Part shown: positions 1-11,800 of the stretch, one piece after another
How positions within the stretch are numbered: the stretch's first letter is position 1
Layout: each line of letters begins with the position of its first letter
Assembly (NCBI GenBank): GCA_028551475.1
Contig: CM052358.1
Coordinates: forward strand, 8,043,938-8,107,937
Origin: Casuarina equisetifolia
Lineage: Eukaryota > Streptophyta > Magnoliopsida > Fagales > Casuarinaceae
DNA length: 64,000 nucleotides
Reading direction: 5' to 3'
Position numbers and translations under genes: made by a program
Notes under the pieces: generated by a model
Database searches by the model: none
The model's input: only the letters and a program-made list of their open reading frames with translations
What the model was told of the DNA's origin: nothing

Positions 1-329
1 AATTACCAAACTCTTTGGTCAATTGCACAAAATTGCAATTTTTGAATTTTGGGAATAATTAGATAAAAGATATCTTCCCATGTTACCTAAGAAATGCATC
101 CATGTTGTTTGTCCTTGTTTTATAGTCTAACAACTTTTATGGGAACATGTTTTGTTTAGAGCCTAATGCCACCTGACTGATACTTCAAATTATAGATAGA
201 GCTTTAAACAAATTTATTGGTTGACTTTCAATAGGTTCTAATTAGAAGGCAATGATGGTTGATGAAAATGTTGCTCATAAGAAGCCTTCTTATCTTTCTT
301 TTGGCCTTACAACTTCCGCTCTAGGCCTA

Positions 330-780
330 TGGATTACACCTTACATTCTAGGCCTAAAGATTATTGATAAAGGGTTAGATATGGAGCTCAAGAAGATTTT
401 AACTAGTTTCACATTGTTTGGCTTTTCATGTAATAACCTTGATGGACTTATTCTTCAAGAAGTAGGAGAACTTAAGTTCCTACGTGCCCTTAACTTGTCA
501 CATAATGAATTTACATGCCAAATCACGCCATCCTTGGAAAAATTGAGTGATCTTGAGTCATTGGACCTATCAGGCAATATGCTAATTGGTGTGATTCCTT
601 CACAACTTGTTGATAGTCTTCATTTCCTAACAGTTTTTAACCTCTCATTTAATCTATTGGTGGGATGGATTCCATCGGCCAAGCAATTTGCAACATTTTC
701 AAAAACTTCGTTTTGAAGGAAACAAAGGCTTATGTGGCATTTCTTTGAAAGTAGATTGTCACCCTAACACGTTACACCAA
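330..780 (+). pseudogene. LRR receptor-like protein, C-terminal fragment
   Basis: A reading frame from about 345 encodes the last leucine-rich repeats of a plant receptor-like protein of the Cf-9/RLP type. It begins with the island-following stretch KGLDMELKKIL, followed by FSCNNLDGLI, LRALNLSHNEF, LESLDLSGNMLIGVIPSQL and FNLSFNLLVGWIPSAKQF. In intact relatives this part ends with a motif like FEGNKGLCG. Here that motif is present at 711-740 but in another frame, because one extra T after the Phe codon gives an early stop at 714-716. No signal peptide, upstream repeats, transmembrane segment or tail is seen, so only about 130 codons of a gene usually several hundred codons long remain. I infer a truncated, frameshifted relic. 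The rest of the gene could lie left of the window, but the stop argues against function. Confidence 0.75.
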
Positions 781-3143
781 TAGCAGCACCAAAGTCTCAA
801 GATACAGCTTTAAAATCACTAGTTAGATTTGATCAAATGTTATTTTTGTTGGACTTGATTTTCTGGCAGAGTAGCTTGGAATTTTTTCCTTCTAATGTTT
901 TAGGAGACAAGAAGTCGACAATGCAATGAATGTGTTAACATAATTCTTGAAGTGGTTCCCATGATGGGATTGTCTTTGTTAAGCTAAATAAATGTGATGG
1001 TTGATGTAGGTAGAGATAAGGAAAAGAAAAGACTATGATGATAAAGATGAAATGGAAGATGAAAAATTTCAAGGAAAATAGTGTTTTTTTTTTTAAAACA
1101 TGTTTTGTTCAATAAGAGCATTAGCCATGACTCCTTTTTCACATGATCATCTTCTACGTGGTTTCATTTATAAAAGATTTGGACTTCTTTTCTACATTAA
1201 GAGATGCAAGATTGTCGGCTTAAGAGGGGTCAGTTGTGAGCATAAGCTGAACAAGTAATTGGGAAGCCTTTTGGATTACAAGTTTCTCCTTTTTGTCTAA
1301 TATCTAAACTGGGTATAATGTCCATGCTTGTCCATTGTTTAAGGTAGTTCCAACTCCATGATCTTGAGCTAAGATCCAAGTCTGACCCTAAAATCTATTG
1401 CTCGAACTGGTGTGATTCATAGCATTAACAATAAAATTGATGATATACTACCGACCTCCACCTTATGATCCAAGTCTTACCCTAAAATATTTCGTCCTTG
1501 GACACATTAATAATGGTACCTTTCATAATTCTAGTAATGTCAATAAAGTCCCTATTAACTAATATGCCCGTGGAAGAAGAACAATTTAGGTCTACAACAA
1601 TAAAAAAACATAAGATAACCAAATACATAATTATTTTATGGAGTTAACGGAATTTTAAAAATTAGTAGCTACACGTCATAAAATGAAATTAGTTCTTTCA
1701 AAAATCACTACATATAACTATTACACTTAGAGATTCAACTTGTACATTAATTTTAGCCGTTTCATTGATAATCTTAACAACATGTAGCCTATGATCTTGC
1801 AAGCGTAGAGTCGGAAAGGCTTGTTTTTTTATTTTTTTTATTTTTTTTATTTTTTCTATATTAGAATTTGGATAGTTCAATGAATAAAGATAATCTTTTT
1901 TCTTTTCAATTTTTTTTTTCTTTGGAGTGACCATTTTGGGCAGACTAATGGACCCATGCGTCATTTACACACCTTACATCAACTCTATTTGTTGAGAATC
2001 ACAGTTTGATTCAATTACTCGTGTTAGTTACATTTTTTAAAATCCGAAGGAAACAAGATATATATATAGTGTAAGCTTGAAATTAAAACAATCTGCTCTC
2101 ATAAGATCCAATCAAGATTCACAAAGCAGTCCACCCTAATTCTTATTTTTTCCAAATCAGTTCTCTTAAAGAATGCTTCATTATAAGCTTCTTTAAGAAT
2201 TCTTAAGCAAGAAGGAAACTAAATAGGATCGCACTAAGAACATATGCAGCAGAGTTTATTGGCTAGCGTGTGCAAAAAGATGAGCTTTCTAACCATGAAG
2301 CTTCAACGTTATTTCTCTACTTACGCCTGGTAAAGGCTGGCAATTCAACACTATACTTCTCTAATTAAGGACTTGGCTAATGAATTTTTGGCGTCTGAGT
2401 TTATGGGAACTTCTCTTATAATGTAAGACCAATGATCCAAAAACTGTGGCTGGAAGAAATTTAGACGTCCGGCAAGGAACGAACAAGGAGAAATCCAGAT
2501 TTGCAAGACCAAAACAGAGATTGTACGTGATTCCCTAACATTATTTAAGTTGTGATAGAAGAAGGATTTGATGATAACACAAAGTTAAAATGCCAATGCA
2601 ACTGACTGTTATTTAAGTTGAAAGCTAAATTTGCCAAATTCTTATTGAAGCGAGAAGTCTCTGCATGGTAGGTGCCTACTTGTAATTGGTTAAACCCATA
2701 ATTTGTGATGGTCCTGTGTCTCCTCACCTCTAGATTTTAGACAACAAAAGTTCCTTCACTTGCGCAATCGTTTACTATTTGGTTTATTCACTTGTGCAAT
2801 CGTTCACTCTGGCCTGTGTCACTCTTGGGCCATCAGGGTTCGGCAGTTCAACAGGATCTGGTTTATTCACATTTTCAGGGGCTTCAACTTTCTTCCAAGC
2901 TTGAACTTTGGAAGATGGAATCTTCAGCGATTATCTTATTAATAGTAGGCAGTAGATTTTATATCAGAGCATGTCAAATTCGTGAAAGAAAAAGTCAGAA
3001 CCTGACTACAAGTTCAGGTACTTCTTATGGACAGTTGTTGGGAAGCCAGTCCCACATCGGTACCGTGGCACGCAACTTTGCATCTTATATAGGTCTGGTC
3101 TACTCCTCTCTCTGCACTAGTGTTTTGAGATGGAACCTCAGGT
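781..3143. other. AT-rich spacer, mostly featureless
   Basis: I see no recognisable gene between the LRR relic and the first NQR copy. Poly-T/poly-A tracts lie near 1827-1920. A short direct repeat built around gcaatcgtt is present at 2755-2810. One coding-like stretch is readable on the minus strand at about 2740-2915 (see findings), but it has no start codon or known family. Confidence 0.4.
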
Positions 3144-4289
3144 TCAATATGGTTTATTAACAAAGTGAAGGTCAAGAAAAACTCCAACTTGGCGAGGATG
3201 GTACTTTGCTCGTTCCCCACCACCCTTTCCTCCGCTGCTTATGATGGCAGCAGCCTTGCCAGCCCAGTCATTCGGAGGTCTTGCTGCCCAGTCTATTGCA
3301 TTCTTCAAAGGTGCTACCAATGAAAAGCAAAATACATGCACCAATGGTCTTGCTGCCCAGTCTATTTCACCTTCAAAGGTGCTACCAATGAAAAGCAAAA
3401 TACATGCACCAATACAGGTATGTGTCCATGAAAAAAAAACAACTCAATTTAAATAATGTAACAAATCCCTTACTTTAAAATAATTGTCTAGTATGAAAAT
3501 AATTTTTTAATTTTACAAGTTTATATAAATATATATATTTTTTAATAAATATAAAATTATAAAAATTATTAAAAAAATTTATTATTTAATTTAAAAGTCA
3601 ACTTAAGAATTAATGATATTTATTATCTTATAAATAATTTTACAGAACTATCTCTTAATAATGAAAGACAGATACAACGTGTCCTAACAAAAAGTATTCT
3701 AAATCTACGGCAGCCTCCCCAAAAATATACTGTCCAAAAGCATGCTAGACAACGAGAGGAAGAAGAGTACCGGTGATGGAGAAATTGTACTCAGGCGAAG
3801 CAAATAGAATACTATCTGCTCCTTTTATTTTCCGACGGAAAACTTCAACGGCCGGAGGAAAAGTTCCCTGGTCTTCGAGGTCGGTGTTCAACATCGGTAG
3901 CTGCTCAATCTCTACGTACTCAATTTGCATGCCTTTGACTGACTCCTCGGATAGTTGGATTGCTACACAAACACAGCCATATACCAATTTCCGATTTCAC
4001 ACAGAGAAAAACAATTAGGGAAGAAAACTAATTCAACAAACAAGACTCTCTACACAGGGAACTTAGCCTAGAAACCCCATAACACATAACCATTGAATTT
4101 TCCGGGAAAAACAGTGTCAGAAAAACAAAATACAAACATCAAAAGCTTTCTCGTTTAGAATGACACAAAGGAGACAAGTAGAAGACTGAACCTACCGGCA
4201 CGAAGGAGGCCTCGGTGGTAGGAACCTTTGCGCAGAGACCCACAGAGAGCTGCCACTTTGATCACAGGGTTTAACGCCTCCTCTGCCAT
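3144..4289 (-). CDS. NAD(P)H:quinone/FMN oxidoreductase, copy 1 (C-terminally shortened)
   Basis: This is the leftmost of three tandem genes of the plant NQR family, flavodoxin-like FMN reductases that use NAD(P)H for two-electron quinone reduction. The exons, read on the minus strand, are 4289-4196, 3962-3771 and 3313-3144, all with GT/AG borders and the same phases as copies 2 and 3. The product is 151 aa. The phosphate-binding loop GSLRKGSYHRGL lies near residue 18, followed by PMLNTDLEDQGTFPPAVE and SPEYNFS; exon 3 opens with APLKNAIDWAARPPNDW and ends NKPY-stop. Family members and the two neighbours are about 195 aa, so the last roughly 45 residues are missing. The 5' part of exon 3, including its splice acceptor, is duplicated in tandem just upstream. 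Asp-Trp replaces the usual Asn-Val-Trp near the FMN site. It may be a decaying copy or make a short protein; I favour decay. Confidence 0.7.
3300..3412 (-). repeat. Tandem duplication of the exon-3 acceptor region in NQR copy 1
   Basis: About 60 bp around the splice acceptor and first codons of exon 3 occur twice in a row. The shared segment contains cttgctgcccagtctatt, caaaggtgctaccaatg and aaagcaaaatacatgcacc. The intron therefore offers two acceptors, at about 3314 and 3370 on the minus strand. Only the inner one leads into the full exon 3 frame. This looks like a local slippage or unequal-exchange event private to copy 1. Confidence 0.7.
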
Positions 4290-5217
4290 CTCTCTCCGCA
4301 GTCGCTTCTTGCTTCAGGCGCAAGTCGCAGGCCCTGGAAGAAAACGAACACTAAAATCTTATCTACCAAAAGGTCACAGGACAATTACGAAGACGTTGAC
4401 AGTGATTAGATATGGCTTAGAATTCTTGTACAGGCTCTGTTTGCTGACATGTTTATGAATTTTCTAACTTCAAGGATCAAAGAAAGGGTGGTTAGAAAAT
4501 GACATTCACAAAATGTTACGTGTGAGATGACGTATTGGGCTAATTAATTATAATTAGCATTCCGATTTCCCCGTGACCAACCTCCAAGAGTAGGTCATTT
4601 CTCTAAAAAAGGTACATATTTTATCATAACGTAACTCTATAATACTTTTCTAATGTTCATTTTCGTATAACGAATAGATACAATATTAATAAATTCATTA
4701 CACCATGTAACATATTACGTCATGATAAAACTATTTTGTCCTGATATTCCATCCACCTCGTCTATTGGCGGTGCTTTTAACAGTATGCATAGATCTCGAA
4801 GAAAATCTAAAATTATATTTCCATGTGATGCTTACAGAAAAATTTACGGTCAAAAGTAGTCGTTACTGTATGAGTATGAGTGTTACATTAAAAATAAAAA
4901 GAATCAATCATCTATTAAAAAAATTTGTTAAATAAAATATTAGTTTTTTTTTTTCATAAAATCAACTTATGAGATAGGATAATGCTTTCGTACATAATCA
5001 ATACAATATATCAAGATATGTAATCATGCAAAACATAAATAAAATATCGACAATCTAGTAAAATTAAGATAAACATTGGTGAGACAACAACATGAGAATT
5101 CCAAAGATCAACTGAATGTCCATTGACAATCTTGGCATTAAGAATCAGAGAACTCGGAGTGGCCGCAAAGTACAACCAAATCACACATTACTTTTCACTT
5201 GTGAGTTGTTTACTATT
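4290..5217. other. Spacer between NQR copies 1 and 2
   Basis: This is AT-rich sequence without a recognised gene. It should contain the promoter of copy 1 (reading left) and the 3' end of copy 2. The segment 5040-5217 resembles 8640-8859 downstream of copy 3 (shared motif ggtgagacaacaacatgaga), so the duplicated unit includes 3' flanking DNA. Confidence 0.5.
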
Positions 5218-8200
5218 TCATTGCTTGCCTTGGAGGCGCAAAGTAAATTCCTGCAAGGATAAAAGGACTTCCTTCAACCTCTCCTTGGCTGATGCATCGA
5301 TCAAGTTGCCATCGCTGTCAAACTTTGCAGGAGGTTGGAATGCGTTCAAGAAAAACTCAGGTTTGTTAATGAAATGAAGGTCTATATAAACTCCAATCTG
5401 GCGAAGGTGATATTGTGCTCGCCCCCCACCAAAACCTCCTCCAGCGCTTACGATTGCAGCGGCTTTATCACCCCAAACATTTGGTGGTCTAGAGGCCCAG
5501 TCAATCGCATTCTTCAGAGGAGCTGGTGTAGTAACGAGGAGAAAAAGGTTAGCAAATCAAGGCAAAACAGAACAAGTCAGAATACTTCAGTGGCATGGCA
5601 TGCATCTTTAGATGTGCAACTAATCAAATTTATACATTCAACTTCTCTTCCTTTTTATTCAAACTCACAAGGCCTGATTTGTTTTTTCTTACTCCATTCA
5701 CCAAGTCCTTAGAGTAGACAAAAACGCTTGTTTTAAATGTACTTTCAACTCTCCATAGACAGGGAATACCACAGGGGAACTGTTCCTTAGATATACTTTC
5801 ATTAAAGTTATGCAGTAAAACTGTTTTCAGATGACACTAGATGGAGTTAGATTCACTTCATTAATGATGACCCTCTCAAACTTAGTTCAACCTCTCCAAA
5901 TTATATCTGTAGTTTTATCCCTCGAGGAACATATACTTAATCAAGAGTCCGAAGGCATGTGTAGCTACATCAAAACCCATGGAGAAAATCTTCCTTACAT
6001 TAAGTTAGTATTAGAAATAGAGATAATCTAATTCAAAAACTAACTCATGAGTTGGTAGATATTTTTTATATTCAAACACAACACATGGATCATAAAGTCA
6101 AATATTTATTTCCAACACTTTCACACATACTAACATACATTGCGCCAAAGGTTAAAGTGGATCGAATAGATATTCCTTACACAATAAGCATATTTTTAGA
6201 GTTCAAGGTTCAATGAGATTTCCAATGAATTGACCTTGGCTTTCATACTATGATAAAAATAAAAATAAAAATAAAAATAACAAAGACTTATATTCAATTT
6301 AGAACTTTAAAGCATTTATGTAGAAGAATTTACATTTTATAAACTACTTTTCAAGCTCTAATATTTCCCATGTGAGACTTAACATACTCTAAGAGTGGGG
6401 TGACATATCCCACAAAGATTTTTGTCGATGAATGAAGAGATGAAAGATAAAATCTAGATTCCCAATAGACTTTTTAAGCAATTTGGGACAATAATTCAAT
6501 ATTATTTGCTTAACACACTATTTTACTGTAATGGTCTAACTCAAATCGTCTCATAATGCTATTTTCTGCATGGATTATGGGCTTAACTATATTAATAAAA
6601 GTGTTAAGGGAGAACTTAGCTCTAATTGCATATTGAACATTTAATATTTAATCCAAAAGTTAACTCATGAGTTAGAATGACATTTTTTATACTTAAATAT
6701 CTTTCAAATGTAACACTTTCAACTCTACTATTTCCCTACATACAAAACATACTTCAAACTTAAAGTTGAATGAAGTGAAATAGATACTCTTTACATATTA
6801 AACATATTTTAAAGTTACAAGATCAAAAAGAAATTGAAGCAAATCAACTTAAACTCTAATAGCACATTAGAAACAAACCTATTATTCAACCTAAGAAACT
6901 AGCTTAAAGAAAAAGGGTAGCTCATTACATTTAGAGTACACCACAAGATCATTTCTTTGCAATGTGGAACTGAATTTTCATACCATCAACATTTTCTTTC
7001 AATGTAATAGTCTAACTTGGATTATACCATGGTGTCCCTTTCATTATATGAACTTTGGGCTTTATTATATTTATAAGGATGCTAAAGAAAACAAGGCTTT
7101 GATACCATGTTATAAAGTCTAATTTGACTCAAAAACTAACTCATAAATTAGATAAATACTATCCAATTTTTATTTTTTTTGGAAGACCTTCGTTGTTAAC
7201 AGTAGCAGAGACCAAGCAATCTTTAGTCGGAATATACTGGTCTGCATTCCACTGTCTCTTCTCTCCGCTCTATATAACAAGAAAAAAGAAATACCCCAAC
7301 CAACTTCTTTCTGTAGTCCTAAACTGCAATATCACAATCACCACCATTGTCATTATGACGATGACGACGACGTGGAGCAGTTTAGATAACTTTATGGAAG
7401 GAAGAGGAGTTTCGATAACAGACAGGGTGACCCACGTGGACGGCGACGATGATCACCAGTGCCAAGTGCAGACCCAAACTCAACCCACTCTCTGGCTCCC
7501 ACCAACGGAATCTTTTGTATGCCCAACGCCAAAAGGAACAAAAGCAAGCTAACTTATACCTCCTCGGCTTCCCACCATTGATTTCATCGTCTTTTAACAT
7601 CCTTATATCTTTTTTATTTAAGGATAACACTTGTTCGATATGCATTGGCTCTATTCTTGTCCTAAACTTGGATTGGAATCCAAAATGTCTGCCGTCACTT
7701 AAGTATATTATTTTTCTTTTTCCTCTTCCCTCTTCTTTTTTCTTCTTTTCAATGATTTGACAAAACTTACAAAAGTTTTTTCAATGAAGAACTTATTCAA
7801 TACCAATCCCTACATATTTATATAATAAATACGCATTTTCTATATGTGGTTAATTTATATCAATTTGCTTTAACAAAGCAAACTAAATAATTATTTCATT
7901 ACTAATTTAAACATATCTAGGGGGATCTGCAGGTAAATAGCGAAACAGACAAGGAGTACCGGTGACGGAGTAGTTGTACTCCGGGGAGGCAAAGAGAACG
8001 CTATCGGCCGCTTTGATTTTCTGCCGGAAAGCTTCCACAGCTGGTGGGAAGGTACCCTCGCCTTCCAAATCGGTGTTGAGCATCGGCAGGTCGGCTATGT
8101 CTATGTGCTCTATGTGCAGACCGTTCATTCCCTTGCTAAGCTCGATTGCTGCAAACACCTAATCAAAACCCATGTCCCAAAAACAAGCAAAAAAATGCCA

Positions 8201-8320
8201 AAAGTACAGTAAGAAAAGAGTACCAGAACGAAGGAGGCCACGGTTGTACGAGCCTTTACGAAGAGACCCACATAGAGCCGCCACATGAATCACCGGCTTC
8301 GCTGCTACCACTGCCTCCAT
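5218..8320 (-). CDS. NQR: NAD(P)H:quinone/FMN oxidoreductase, copy 2 (complete)
   Basis: The exons on the minus strand are 8320-8224, 8148-7960 and 5522-5218, giving 196 aa, the usual length for plant NQR. Residues 15-29 hold the FMN phosphate-binding loop (LCGSLRKGSYNRGLL) and residues 87-92 the SPEYNY motif. Exon 3 carries the conserved segments DWASRPPNVW, GGGFGGGRAQYHLRQ and YIDLHFINKPEFF, and ends in LRLQGKQ. All splice borders are GT/AG, and joining the exons gives one open frame. The family catalyses FMN-dependent NAD(P)H quinone and azo-dye reduction, is usually soluble and tetrameric, and is linked to oxidative-stress and auxin responses. The 2.4-kb second intron is swollen by a repeat. 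The start ATG at 8320 fits the family N-terminus. Confidence 0.9.
5990..7170 (-). repeat. Reiterated TRIM-like LTR element in intron 2 of NQR copy 2
   Basis: A related stretch containing actaactcatga/agttaactcatgag starts near 6030, 6655 and 7130 in direct orientation. Between the last two, cttaggttg-type AT-rich DNA ends at 7085-7104 in ggctttgataccatg, the complement of a Met-tRNA primer-binding site next to an LTR end. The pattern suggests a small non-coding LTR element with three terminal repeats and two internal parts, in minus orientation. A related stretch occurs at about 60600-60650. It is a non-coding fossil and the ends are approximate. Confidence 0.4.
6253..6281. repeat. (AAAAT)n microsatellite
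   Basis: Five to six tandem AAAAT units lie inside the repeat in intron 2 of NQR copy 2. Confidence 0.85.
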
Positions 8321-8859
8321 GGCCCCTTTCTCTCAGAGTTGTCTGTTCTCTTACAGGGTTACTGTCTGTTTGTGCGAGATTTAAGGGTTGATCAGGCCAC
8401 TTCTCGCACAAGAAACTAGATCCGATGCTTTTGATTCCCTACCTAACACCTAGCAATTATAAGGGAGATTTAAGTAGTCATTAGTGAATCTTAAGAATGG
8501 CTAACTTGGCTAACTTCCTTATTTCAAGAATAGTTCAAACGAAGAATTAATCATCTATATAGATATCAAATAAATAAAATAAAATAAAATAGACCTGTTG
8601 AATAAAAGGACTTACATATATAATATAACATATCATGATATATAATCACGTTTAGACATAAATCAAATTTCAACAACCTTGTAAAATTGAGAAAAGCATT
8701 GGTGAGACAACAACATGAGAATTCCTAAGATGAAAGTAATTGCATGTCCGTCGATAGAGAACAGACAAAGAAGATCAACCGAGTGCCCATTGACAATCTT
8801 GGCATAGAGAATCTCAGAACTTGGAATCAGCTAAGTACAACTAAATCACACGTTGCTTT
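8321..8859. other. Spacer between NQR copies 2 and 3
   Basis: This holds the upstream region of copy 2 and the 3' flank of copy 3. I see no other gene. A short aaata/aaaat-rich run lies near 8570-8590. Confidence 0.5.
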
Positions 8860-11800
8860 TCATTGCTTGCCCTGGAGGCGCAAAGTAAATTCCTGCAAAG
8901 ATAAAAGGACTTCCTTCAACCTCTCCTTGGCTGATGCATCGATCAAGTTGCCATTGTTGTCAAACTTTGCAGGAGGCTGGAATGCGTTCAAGAAAAACTC
9001 GGGTTTGTTAATGAAATGAAGGTCTATATAAACTCCAATCTGGCGAAGGTGATATTGTGATCGCCCCCCACCAAAATCTGCTCCAGCGCTTACGATTGCG
9101 GCGGCTTTATCACCCCAAACATTCGGTGGTCTTGAGGCCCAGTCAATCGCATTCTTCAGGGGAGCTAGCGTAGTAAAGACGAGAAAAAGGTTAGCAGAGC
9201 AAGGCAGGAGTGACAACCACTGGATCATTGTCCACGAAACATTCAAGAACGATGACTACAACAATTCAACTAATATCATTCTTCCTATTCAACAAGTGTA
9301 ACGGACGTGATGATGTGTGTACGCCCATGAAGCTCAAGTTGAGGGCCTAAGAATAGTGCAAAAGGATAAACTGTCCATGAAAACATCCCTATTGACAAAA
9401 AACACCACCCCTCAACATCATACAGGCAATATTCCTTCCAAGAGAGAGAATATCTCATAAGTATGCACATGGTTCCCCTATGCTCGAGCTTGTCTCGTTG
9501 CGTGAGATCGATGACATAATACAAGAACCCAAAAATATGTAAATGATCAAGAGATAGTGCTTTCCTAGGGAGAATCTCAAAGGAAATTTTCCCTCGAGAA
9601 TGAGAGCAAGTGTCCTATTAATCAAATATATAGCAACAAGTATGTACCAACATAGGCGGGGAATCAATGCCTGGAATTGCAATGCACATGCTACATTCAA
9701 ACTATGACAATATTTACTCTCTATTACCCATTTTATTATGGAGCATAGGCACACAAACTCTTTTATATAATACCTTGGGATGTCCAAAGAGACCTAAGGT
9801 GTCTATCGTGACACGCCTAACATAGGTTTCAAATTGTGTCCTCACCATTAATGGAAAAAAAAAAAAAATCATGTTGGCCAAGTTTTCAATTTTGGCCTTC
9901 ATAAGAAATGTCCAAGTTTCTCATGAAAAGTTATTTACAATGGCGATGAGATATTGAGTTCCTAAATGTGTGGGGACCTTGTATGGTCCCCAATTATCTA
10001 TGTGAATTAACTCAAAAAAACTTCTTTGTTAATGTGGTGTCAGTGGGGAAAGACAAGCATGTTTATTTCACTAATAGACAAACAACACAAGTCTTGATGC
10101 CATCTAAGCATTCATCATCAAGAAAATAACAAACAAGATGCAAAACAAAAAAGGGATGAATGTCCTAATCCTTAGCAAAATGTTAAAATTATTAAAACAA
10201 AAGGTTTGTTACATAAATTGTTCTAATAAAAAGGTTTGATACATATTGAGATTGATTGTCATTATGTGAAAGAAAAATTACAGCAAAAAATTATCACAAC
10301 ACATCATGTCTCCACCAAGAAGCAGCTGCAAACCTATTTTCTAAAGCCTTTTGTAGCAAGTAATATTGACACTTTCTCTCCAAATTCAAAGTATTTAACT
10401 CGTTCAACTCTCTGGCTTGAGAGTGTGTTATAGAATATTACATAACGAGATCTTTTGTTACTTTTATGTATTACAATTAATATGAATATTTCCATGTATA
10501 ATCATTATTAGAATTTCCATGTAAAGCATCGTTATAGGTTTATATAAAAACCTCACATTGTACAATCTATGCATTGCAATATTAATAGAGAGAGGTTTTC
10601 CCATACTCGTTATTATTTTGTTATAAATTGTGAGGTAGGTGTTTGATGAAAAGTCAGAGTGGCTCAAGAAGAAGATGAAGTACAGGGTGCACATTCTAGG
10701 TGGTTAAAGAAATGACACAAGGAGCAACGCGTAAGAAACAACACCGCCTACCTGACGAAACCAAAACGCAGTAAGTGTTTGACAAAAGACTCAATGAACC
10801 TAAGTGTTTGACAAGATACAAAAACAACGCAACCTGTTCAGCGCAAACAAGGTGTTTGTGGAAGCACCCAAGAGAGCAGTGGGCTTGAAACAAAAAACTG
10901 ACAACACACGGCGCTGCCCAAGGCACGCTAGGTCTTTGTGAAAACTCTTTAGTGGAATTTCGAGAAAAGGATAGCCCAAAATCCAACGAAAAAAGTAAAA
11001 GAATGCAAGTGACGACCCCAAAAACACTAGAAATGAGAACGGCCAAAGAGATTCAGGGAACACAATTTTTCACAAATCCAAACATGAAAAAGAGTGATAA
11101 GATGAATTGATATGGAAAGTGAAAAAGGTTAAAAAAAAATTTGAGAAAAGAGTTATTTTTTAGCTGGCATTTATTGTATATAAACCGAACGAAATAAAAA
11201 ATATTTTTAAAATAAAAAAATTGACATCTTACTCTTGTTAGCAAAAAGTAAAGAAAATATTATTTAAAAATATAAAATCTTCCTATAAAACTATCATTTT
11301 AGTTAAATTTAGAAGATTTTAACCTTTATTTTTTTGTAACTAAAATAAGTTTTATAATGTTAAGATATGCTCATATACTTTTATACTCCAAATTCTACTT
11401 ATATGAGTTCAACATTCCATCAACAAAAATGAGAAAAGGGTAAGAATGAACCTACTCTAATACTTTTTTTTTTTTAAATAACACTCTAATGGCCAATGGC
11501 TCCCGCTAATTTACCACTAAGCCAATAGGCCTTACAACCTAATACCATCTTAAGAAGTTAAGAACCAAGAAACATGGATTGGAGAATTAACAAATCCATT
11601 TACTAAAGAACAAAAGATGCAAGAGAGTTTTTGAAGATCCGAGTTAAATACCAAAAAAAAAAAAAAAATCTATCAAGTACAAAGAATAGGACCTAATACT
11701 AAGTATACCTACCGACCATTGGACAGTTGTAATATATGTACATAACATTTGTCTAATGAAAAAAGACGCGCTCTCCTCATTTTTTCAACAATATCAATTT

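Noticed and set aside
11490-11545. tRNA-like sequence (ggctcccgctaatttaccactaagcc)
   Set aside because: It does not fold into a full cloverleaf with A and B boxes at the right distance; at most a worn repeat.
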